Assembly (NCBI GenBank): GCA_022616075.1
Contig: JAKEFK010000259.1
Coordinates: forward strand, 1-41,263
Reading direction: 5' to 3'
Source: a bacterium
GTDB lineage: Bacteria > Acidobacteriota > HRBIN11 > JAKEFK01
DNA: 41,263 nucleotides
The translations under genes were made by a program, and so were the position numbers. Shown here piece by piece: positions 35,137 to 41,263 of this stretch. The notes beneath the pieces were generated by a model. The model did no database searches and had not been told where the DNA came from. It worked only from the letters and a program-made list of their open reading frames with translations. Positions within the stretch are counted from its first letter, which is position 1, and each line of letters opens with the position of its first letter.

Positions 35137-35529
35137 TTAAGATCGGTGCGGCGTTTTGGGAGGCGGAGTGGTGATATTCGACAACAAAAACTCAGGGAAA
35201 AGAATTCCTGCTTGTCGGGGAAATTCGTACACGAATGCTTGACCCGTGTCCAAGACAGGCAAGATAGCGTGAAAGGCGAAAAGGAAATCCTCATCTTTAT
35301 GATTGCAAACAGCTTTCAAGACGCAAGTATTCTCTTTTGGTGAGTTATGACAGGATGAAGAAGAATGGATATTTTCATTCTTGGGAAGATTTTGTGCAGC
35401 TTTATTTCGTATCGGACAGAAATGATCTTTGCACTCTTTGCCGCAGGTTCTTTCGCTCAGGATCCCAAGAGAAGGAGAAACAGAGAGGAAACCCCAGACC
35501 AGTAAAAGCAGTAATCCTGTCTTCTTCAT
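35137..35529 (-). CDS. Small exported Cys-rich protein of unknown function
   Basis: 130 residues with a signal peptide (MKKTGLLLLLVWGFLSVSPSLG) and six cysteines in the mature part (C29, C33, C38, then SSCH, NTCV and AVCN). The C terminus is Pro/Thr-rich. I do not recognise the family. It is followed in the same direction by the broken His-rich outer-membrane protein and the TonB fragment, so it may belong to a damaged metal-related uptake or efflux cluster. No ribosome binding site is evident before the ATG at 35529. Confidence 0.5.
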   Translation of the reverse strand: MKKTGLLLLLVWGFLSVSPSLGILSERTCGKECKDHFCPIRNKAAQNLPKNENIHSSSSCHNSPKENTCVLKAVCNHKDEDFLFAFHAILPVLDTGQAFVYEFPRQAGILFPEFLLSNITTPPPKTPHRS

Positions 35530-35540
35530 GGGCAGTCGTT

Positions 35541-35546
35541 ATTATA
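35541..35546 (-). promoter_or_regulatory. Candidate -10 element before the Cys-rich gene
   Basis: A perfect TATAAT on the minus strand lies 11 bases before the ATG at 35529, with no clear -35. A transcript from it would be nearly leaderless, consistent with the lack of a ribosome binding site. The rest of the gap 35530-35675 shows nothing else. Confidence 0.3.
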
Positions 35547-35675
35547 CTAGTGAATGGCGGGTTTGAAATATATTCTCTGCGGCAGTTCACCTTCCTGCTG
35601 AAAACGGTTAACCAACGGCAGCAGCAGAAACCATCCTTCCTGCGGTCTGGGCCAAGATGGAACTGGGCACCAGTA

Positions 35676-36677
35676 TCACTGCCTTGCGAAGCGTTTCGCC
35701 TTTCTGAACTCCGGATCGAGCATTCTTTCGGGGCCGACATCACGCATCGCGTTGAAGCTTTCTCCGACAGACCCGCCTTCGATAAGGCCGGCGGCAAGAG
35801 ATGGAATCCGCGAAAGACAGAAGATCGAAACTGCGGCGATCACAACCGCAAGGATTGTTGCAGAGAACATGCAACTGAGTTGAGTCATTTGATCGTCCTT
35901 TAGGAGATTTTGGAGGCTGAATGATTTTGCCAGCAGAGCATAGCAAGTGCTAATGGCGACCATAAATATGGAATAGAGAACTCTGTAGAATGCGACCTCT
36001 GCGTATCTGTAAATCCAGCCCCATGCAATATCCTTCGTCGTTGTTAGAATTCCAAAAGGCAGTGCGAGCGGTCCCAAAATGTCCAAAACCAGGAGCAAGA
36101 TGCTGGTGCCAACGTCCAGCACATAACTGAGGACAGCAACGATGATCGATGTAATCGCAAAAAGGATCATGGTCATGCCTGCGGGCGTGGTCAGCAATGC
36201 GAATGCGGCTGTGGCATTGCCAGCAATATTGTTATATCCGGCGGCATCGAGCCCCATAAGCATGACGTACAGGTTTTCAAAGATTGCTTCTGCTCGATTG
36301 TTGTTCCCGGTAATGGAGAATGCCAACGAATTTGCTGTATTCCGAATAATGTCACGGAAATTGTTTGTGGCTGTGTAATTGTGAAGAAGTATTAGCACAA
36401 CCAGAATTCGTAAAAGCAAAGCCTGGTAATCCATGCGACCGCGAAAATGTTCAAAAAACATTGCGATGATGGCAATGCCGATCAAGGGAGGCACGAGGTA
36501 AGTTAGACTTGCATCTCGTAACTCTGCCACTTTTGGATCAATCTGGTTTGCCATCAATGTAAGGAGGGACGGCGTTTGTTGAGTGCAATCCTGCTCAGCG
36601 GCATCAGTTCTGGATCCCCAAAGCAGTAGAACTGTGAGCGCGATCGCAAACACCAGGAGCGCGTGCTTACTATTCAT
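35676..36677 (-). CDS. VirB6/TrbL-like polytopic channel protein (smaller paralogue)
   Basis: 333 residues with a signal-like first helix (8-26), a short periplasmic part with Cys31, and about seven further TM helices. The core TPAGMTMILFAITSII to DIAWGWIYRYAEVAFYRVLYSIFMVAIS (about 165-245) aligns closely with residues 71-150 of the neighbouring giant protein, and RIPSLAAGLIEGGSVG matches its SIPSICASLVEGRSAG. VirB6/TrbL proteins form the inner-membrane gate of type IV channels. The gene overlaps the giant gene by 8 bases and is the last secretion gene before the scarred zone and the B12 cargo. Confidence 0.8.
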   Translation of the reverse strand: MNSKHALLVFAIALTVLLLWGSRTDAAEQDCTQQTPSLLTLMANQIDPKVAELRDASLTYLVPPLIGIAIIAMFFEHFRGRMDYQALLLRILVVLILLHNYTATNNFRDIIRNTANSLAFSITGNNNRAEAIFENLYVMLMGLDAAGYNNIAGNATAAFALLTTPAGMTMILFAITSIIVAVLSYVLDVGTSILLLVLDILGPLALPFGILTTTKDIAWGWIYRYAEVAFYRVLYSIFMVAISTCYALLAKSFSLQNLLKDDQMTQLSCMFSATILAVVIAAVSIFCLSRIPSLAAGLIEGGSVGESFNAMRDVGPERMLDPEFRKAKRFARQ

Positions 36678-39600
36678 GCTGCTTATCCTTCTTCGACAGC
36701 AGTTTGTTGATGACCTTTTCGACGGATCGTCTTAGTCCTCTATCGCGCTCCAGATCATCTTGTTTGAATGGAGAATCTGATTGCTTCGGTGATTCTTCAG
36801 TTTCATTTTGTCGCGAAAGATCTTTGTTCGCTGGAACCTTGATGTTGTGTGGTTTGATGCTGTATTGTTCATCGAATGCCGCGTTGAACCAGACAGTCGA
36901 TTCGGCGGGATATGCGGAAAAATTATTCGCGGTTTGAGTCGCAACTTCGTGTCCGACTGAGAATCCGTCAAAGTCCCTAGCAATCGCTTTCAAATTCGGC
37001 ACCCGTCCGCTTCCACCAGGAGCTTCCATACTGTATTTGGGGTGCGCAAGAAGTCTTGCGACATCCTCCGGCGTATCGACTCTTAGCACTCTTGAAGATT
37101 CAGATGGAATTAAGATTTGCCAATTGTCTCTGACTAGATCCGGCTTTTCTTTTCGTGCCCATTCCACCCAGTCGCTGCTGTGCTTGCGCGCGTCAAACGT
37201 CGATGTTGACATTTGATTGCTAGGCTTAAAATGTATCTCGTCGTTTCCACTTCGGCTCTGATCTTTCTTGTGCGGCGACTCTTGATTCTCAACAATTCTT
37301 AGCTGAGGTTCCGGTTTGATTGCTTTCAAGCCGTTTACGTAGTATGTCTCAGGAGGGTGATTCAGATTCAGTTCTCGCGGATCCACCTTCCGGAATCCAT
37401 GGCCAACAAGTTGGCCGTTGTCTTTTTCGTAACGCCACTCCTTGACGATTCCGCCGAATTTCTCGGAGAAGCGTTTTTCTGCGGCAGCTCTAAGACCGCT
37501 GCTTTCAGAAAGAGGCTCTTTGCCATTGTTTGCCTTGTAATCAATTCGTACTTCCGGGTAATTCGTTGCGGGGCTTGCCTGGATGCGATTGAGGCTCCGG
37601 TCCAAAGCTTCGACTTGCTTCTGGCTTGCGGAGCGAACCCAGTGTTCCGCTGCTTCATTATTGAGAGATTGAGTAACCGATCGCCTGGGTTCGTGATTTC
37701 CTGATCGGTTTTGGTCTCGCTCACGATCGCCAGAAGCGCTCTTCCCTTCATATTTGGTTGAACTGGAGTGTGAGTCGAGGTTATAAGAGCGAGATGACCA
37801 GCCGTCGGCTTCAGAATTAGGCGAAGGAAGTGATTGAATCCCCGTTCTGGATTGATCGCCCTTGAATGACGGATTGTTGTTTTTCTGGTTCGAACCTTTC
37901 GTTTCTACGACACCGGATGATCCCACTAAATTTTTTGTGGATTCTCTGACAGGGCTCCCTTCATGTGTACTTGCCAAATAAGTGTTATTTTTGTTGACGA
38001 TCTCATGGCTATCGGCTTGTTCCTTCCCGCTAGAAATGGTTCGCGTTGATTTTCCAACGGAATCTCTTGGGACAGTAGAATCGCTTGATGCATCTCTCTT
38101 CGATTCCAATTTACCGGACGTTGGAACGAAGCTTGATCCAATTGTTTTACGGTCATTGATACTTCCATGATGCGAAGTTGGCGGGTCTTTGGGACCCATC
38201 GTTTGATTGTTTTTGTCGAATCTCCCACTGCTAACTGAACGAGTGTGATCAGCAGGCAATTCCTTTTCGGTTTTCCCGGCCTTTGAAGGGCCCGTCTTCT
38301 CTGAAGCGCCGGATTTTATTGGAGTAGCGCCAGACTCGCGATATTCTTTTGCCGGGGGATCGGACACTTTCTGTGATTTTGAAGAAACAGGTGTGTGATT
38401 CCAGCTGAAGGAGTCGCTTTGCGCTTTGTTTTGCATTTGCGAAACTTCAGTCGACTTTTCTGACTTTGGCGAAACGACTCCCGTTGTCGGATTAGCTGAT
38501 GATGATTGCGTGCCCGGTGCTGTCGTTTTGTTTTTTCGATCGCCGGTGGAAGACTCGTTCGTGCGTGAACCGCGCGAAGATAAGTTTTTGTTTTCCGTTG
38601 ACCCGGAAGTGCCCGGATTACCTTTTGAGTTATCGGGTACGTAAGATCGCGAATTCGCTGAAATAGAAGCAGGACTTTTAGAACCAGTTGAATTCCCTGA
38701 ACTGGAAATCGGATTCGGAGATGAGCTCGCATTCTTGGTGAGGCCGACGTCTGATTCATGTTTCTTTTGGAAGTAACCGGCGGAAGCAGGGGAGTTTCCA
38801 TTGCCCGAACTTTTTGTTGGAGCAGGTAAAGTTGAATCGGAAGTCCGTACTTTCGACACGGCGCCGCTCTGTAACGGAACAGGAACTCCTGCGATCTTTG
38901 ACCCGTTCGATCCGTCTGCAGTTGAAGTCTTCGGAATGACGGAGCCTCCTACAACATTTGTACTGTTTCCGAACTTGGCTTGGGTTGTGGGACCTGCACT
39001 GGGGCCGCCTGTCTTGAAGTTTGACGACTGCGATCCTCCAGAGTTGGTCATTCCTCCGCCGGAACCGGAACTCCTCATGCTTGATCCGCCCTTTCCATTG
39101 GGACCACCTGAACCACCGGACCCTGAATTCTTCGGACCGGAACCGCTGCCAGATCCGCCGGATCCGTTCGGGCCTGAACCTTTCGGCCCACCGGTTCCGC
39201 CGCCCGGTCCGTCTGAATCAGGTTTAATACCCAAAGACCTGGCGATCGCGTCCGCTTTTTGGGCGTGGATTGCTGCCTCCTTCAAGCTTTCACGTGATGC
39301 TGTCAAGGATTCGCGCGCTGCCTTCATATATTCTTGCGCTTTTTGTGCGTCTCCACCTTTGATCGCTGATGCTGCCGCAGCCGTTTTTCGCCTTGCCTCA
39401 TTCGCCTGAATTCTCGCTGTCTCAGTCGCCCTCTGAGTATTTGCAAGCGCTTTCTGTGCCTCTTGTTTCACTGCGCTATCGGGAGTCTTTGCAAATGCGC
39501 TTTGCAACTTGACAGCGTCCTTCTCTATTTGTGAAGCGGCCTTAAGATCCTCTTTCGCTTCTGCGCTTACGGGTTTCGTCACAGATGAGATCGCCGCCAC

Positions 39601-41151
39601 TGCATCTCTCCTGGCGGCACGAGCTTCCGCCAGAGCATCACCATATTTTTCTGATGTGTTCTTCACATCTGTAGGTGAAGCGTTTCCTTGACGCGCCAGG
39701 TCCTGAACCCGTTGCAGCTCCTGTTTAGCAGCGATCTCCTCACGCTGTTTGCTGGCGGCGATGTTCTGCTTATCAATCGCGTTCTGAATCAAATTGTTCG
39801 GATTCTGTCCGCCGGCGGAAAACTTTATTCCAAGTTCGTTCGCTAAACCTGCCAGCTTACCTCCTTCATCCCGGGCTGCTTTCAGCATGGCGTTCGAAGC
39901 CGCGGCCGCTGCAGCCGCTTGATCCAGAGATTTTTTAGCTTCCTTTTCCAGGTGCCCCTGGATTGCAGTTCCTGTTGCCGCCGCATGCTTTGTTGCTTGT
40001 TCAGCAAACGCTTTTGCCTTGTCGGCTGCTTCCTGCATGCTCTTCAGTGCCGCAAGGGCCTGATCTTTCAACGGGCTGTCAGGCAGTTTTTGAACGGCAG
40101 CGGACAGTGTGGCGAGATCTTGCTTCATTCTTTCAGCCGACTTGATGTTATCGGCTGCTTGCTTCAGCATGGGCGTTGTGATTCGTGCAGCTGCCGCAAT
40201 CGCGTGGGCTTGCGCAGTATTGTGCTGCCCAATCAGCGTTCCGAGTTTTTCTCCCGCCTTTTGCATCGCCTGCGGAGATGCAAGTCCTGCCGCTGCTTTC
40301 TGCTGCATCTGATGATAGTTCTGCCTCTCAGAATCAACTTTCCTGCCTAAGCGATCTGCCTGTTTTTGCTTATCAACAGCGTCCTTTACGCCCCCTGATC
40401 CATTGTTGCCGCCTCCGCGCAGGCGCGTGCCTGCTGACGCCGCTGCGCGCCGCGCCACAGACATGGCGCCGTATGCAGCGGCTCCTAACAGGAGAGACAC
40501 TGTTGTGCCCATTCCGGCAGAGCGACCTTCGACCAGACTTGCACAGATACTTGGGATGCTTGCCAGCATAAAAAGGGCAACGATGCCCACGACAATGGAA
40601 AGAAGCATCGCAGTGAAACTACATTGCAGGCCAGTCAGTGTATCCAGGTCTTGATAGTAAGAAGGATCGAATGCAACCTGTCCCAGGCGTTCAAAAATGG
40701 TGGCAATCCCAACAATGAAAATTGCATAAACAAGCTTCCACAGACATACTTCGATAAATCTCTGCAGCCATCCCCACGCGATATGTTGGGTGCTCCGGAT
40801 CAGACCAAAGCAAAGAGCTATGGGTCCAACGAGTCTCAGGATCATCAACAGAATGTCGGCGCCGGCGTCCAGTATGTAGGAGAACAATGCTACTAAAAGA
40901 GTAGTCAGAATGAACATGATCGATGTGATGCCGGCCGGACTTACGATGAAGCCAAGGATGTGAGCGGCATCGATCACACCCCCAAGTCCGATGAAGTTCC
41001 CGACCCACCGGACAACCTTCTGTCCCTTCGATGATGGCTGAACGGATTCAAGCGCGATATTTCGGTACATGTCAAAGAACGTGTTCCATACAGCCGTCCT
41101 TGCATCCATCTGTTGACCGTCTTGTGTCACATACTTAATGGAATCGGCCAA
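36670..41151 (-). CDS. Giant VirB6/TrbL-like protein with long C-terminal extension (1493 residues)
   Basis: Residues 1-240 are a VirB6/TrbL-type membrane domain (TM blocks near 71-95, 97-118, 135-155, 178-200). Residues about 250-650 are an Ala/Gln/Lys-rich helical, coiled-coil-like region. About 650-720 is a Gly/Ser-rich linker, and about 720-1190 is Ser/Asn/Lys-rich low complexity. About 1190-1493 contains globular-looking segments: one around DYKANNGKEPLSE and KRFSEKFGGIVKEWRYE, another around SDWVEWARKEKPDLVRDNWQILIP and GHEVATQTANNFSAYPAESTVWFN, then a charged tail. I recognise no domain in the extension. Extended VirB6 proteins are known from Rickettsiales. It may form part of the outer channel or contact the recipient surface. 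Confidence 0.82.
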   Translation of the reverse strand: MADSIKYVTQDGQQMDARTAVWNTFFDMYRNIALESVQPSSKGQKVVRWVGNFIGLGGVIDAAHILGFIVSPAGITSIMFILTTLLVALFSYILDAGADILLMILRLVGPIALCFGLIRSTQHIAWGWLQRFIEVCLWKLVYAIFIVGIATIFERLGQVAFDPSYYQDLDTLTGLQCSFTAMLLSIVVGIVALFMLASIPSICASLVEGRSAGMGTTVSLLLGAAAYGAMSVARRAAASAGTRLRGGGNNGSGGVKDAVDKQKQADRLGRKVDSERQNYHQMQQKAAAGLASPQAMQKAGEKLGTLIGQHNTAQAHAIAAAARITTPMLKQAADNIKSAERMKQDLATLSAAVQKLPDSPLKDQALAALKSMQEAADKAKAFAEQATKHAAATGTAIQGHLEKEAKKSLDQAAAAAAASNAMLKAARDEGGKLAGLANELGIKFSAGGQNPNNLIQNAIDKQNIAASKQREEIAAKQELQRVQDLARQGNASPTDVKNTSEKYGDALAEARAARRDAVAAISSVTKPVSAEAKEDLKAASQIEKDAVKLQSAFAKTPDSAVKQEAQKALANTQRATETARIQANEARRKTAAAASAIKGGDAQKAQEYMKAARESLTASRESLKEAAIHAQKADAIARSLGIKPDSDGPGGGTGGPKGSGPNGSGGSGSGSGPKNSGSGGSGGPNGKGGSSMRSSGSGGGMTNSGGSQSSNFKTGGPSAGPTTQAKFGNSTNVVGGSVIPKTSTADGSNGSKIAGVPVPLQSGAVSKVRTSDSTLPAPTKSSGNGNSPASAGYFQKKHESDVGLTKNASSSPNPISSSGNSTGSKSPASISANSRSYVPDNSKGNPGTSGSTENKNLSSRGSRTNESSTGDRKNKTTAPGTQSSSANPTTGVVSPKSEKSTEVSQMQNKAQSDSFSWNHTPVSSKSQKVSDPPAKEYRESGATPIKSGASEKTGPSKAGKTEKELPADHTRSVSSGRFDKNNQTMGPKDPPTSHHGSINDRKTIGSSFVPTSGKLESKRDASSDSTVPRDSVGKSTRTISSGKEQADSHEIVNKNNTYLASTHEGSPVRESTKNLVGSSGVVETKGSNQKNNNPSFKGDQSRTGIQSLPSPNSEADGWSSRSYNLDSHSSSTKYEGKSASGDRERDQNRSGNHEPRRSVTQSLNNEAAEHWVRSASQKQVEALDRSLNRIQASPATNYPEVRIDYKANNGKEPLSESSGLRAAAEKRFSEKFGGIVKEWRYEKDNGQLVGHGFRKVDPRELNLNHPPETYYVNGLKAIKPEPQLRIVENQESPHKKDQSRSGNDEIHFKPSNQMSTSTFDARKHSSDWVEWARKEKPDLVRDNWQILIPSESSRVLRVDTPEDVARLLAHPKYSMEAPGGSGRVPNLKAIARDFDGFSVGHEVATQTANNFSAYPAESTVWFNAAFDEQYSIKPHNIKVPANKDLSRQNETEESPKQSDSPFKQDDLERDRGLRRSVEKVINKLLSKKDKQHE

Positions 41152-41162
41152 TGTGGTTGTCG

Positions 41163-41194
41163 TGGGTCAAGTCCCATTTTTCCTGTAAAAAGAA
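41163..41194 (-). repeat. Right copy of the 32-bp inverted repeat near the window ends
   Basis: It matches 70-101 in inverted orientation at 29 of 32 positions. It lies 12 bases upstream of the giant VirB6-like start. It also forms part of an 11-codon frame (41202 to 41167, beginning MHPSFYRK) with a strong GGAGGAG just upstream, which could be a leader peptide. The left copy retains the same last codons (SFYRK-x-GT, stop). Confidence 0.5.
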
Positions 41195-41221
41195 GGATGC
41201 ATCGCTCCTCCAGGTTGTTTG

Positions 41222-41263
41222 TTAGGCTGCCTTTGTTCCACTCATAATTCTTTCTTTAAGTGA
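41222..41263 (-). CDS. Possible 3' end of an upstream gene, cut by the window edge
   Basis: Thirteen codons run in from the window edge and end at TAA (41222-41224), just before the giant VirB6-like gene in the same direction. Too short to identify; it may be the end of the preceding secretion gene. Confidence 0.2.
   Translation of the reverse strand, partial: SLKERIMSGTKAA

Noticed and set aside
38801-39409. Proline-rich plus-strand frame
   Set aside because: It is the complement of the Gly/Ser-rich linker of the giant VirB6-like gene; repetitive composition alone explains it.
39240-40320. Nucleotide tandem repeat or CRISPR-like array in the Ala-rich part of the giant gene
   Set aside because: The repetitiveness is in amino-acid composition; no regular DNA unit with spacers is seen.

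Overview
The window reads as a Gram-negative, middle-GC genome: it has TonB-dependent outer-membrane receptors, periplasmic binding proteins and secretion-channel genes of the VirB/Tra type. The phylum cannot be fixed from sequence alone. Two gene systems are interleaved. The first is a leftward-transcribed (minus strand) conjugation-like and DNA-processing operon that occupies both flanks. The second is a rightward-transcribed (plus strand) cobalamin (B12) salvage and remodelling operon of 14 genes that sits between the two halves of the first.

Left flank. Positions 1-1090 hold broken plus-strand coding remains, including an ankyrin-repeat gene with several frame breaks. From 17438 down to 1196 there is a compact minus-strand operon: VirB8/TraE-like, VirB9/TraK-like, VirB10/TraB-like, a membrane protein with a DUF1573-like domain, an M23-family peptidase, a ParB-family protein, a VirD4/TraG-type coupling ATPase, a small zinc-ribbon protein, a DnaG-type primase, an SF2 helicase, a membrane protein, a replication-relaxation family protein, and a 965-residue orphan with a zinc ribbon and internal repeats. 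Most junctions are 4-base ATGA overlaps. Two of the few gaps hold long inverted repeats that bury the ribosome binding site of the next gene.

Centre. A strong promoter at 18147 leads into two cobalamin riboswitches in tandem, separated by an intrinsic terminator, then btuB, a PduO-type adenosyltransferase, btuF, btuC, btuD, a second btuF-like gene, cobB, cobQ, cbiR, cobU, cobT, cobS, cbiB and cobD. Together they would import corrinoids, adenosylate them, amidate incomplete precursors, cut off a foreign lower ligand (CbiR) and rebuild the nucleotide loop. No corrin-ring synthesis genes are present, so this is a scavenger and remodeller, not a de novo maker.

Right flank. Positions 32661-35529 are a scarred zone: the 3' part of a TonB receptor (minus) joined head to head to a broken Na+/H+ antiporter (plus), a frame-broken outer-membrane protein with His-rich loops, and a small Cys-rich exported protein. 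Beyond it the minus-strand conjugation genes resume with two related VirB6/TrbL-like membrane proteins, the outer one being a 1493-residue giant. The simplest reading is that the B12 operon and its damaged neighbours are cargo inserted into a once-continuous secretion operon between virB6-like and virB8-like genes. No VirB4-type ATPase, pilin, catalytic relaxase, integrase or tRNA is visible, so the boundaries and mobility of the element are not proven. Related 32-bp sequences lie in inverted orientation near both ends of the window.
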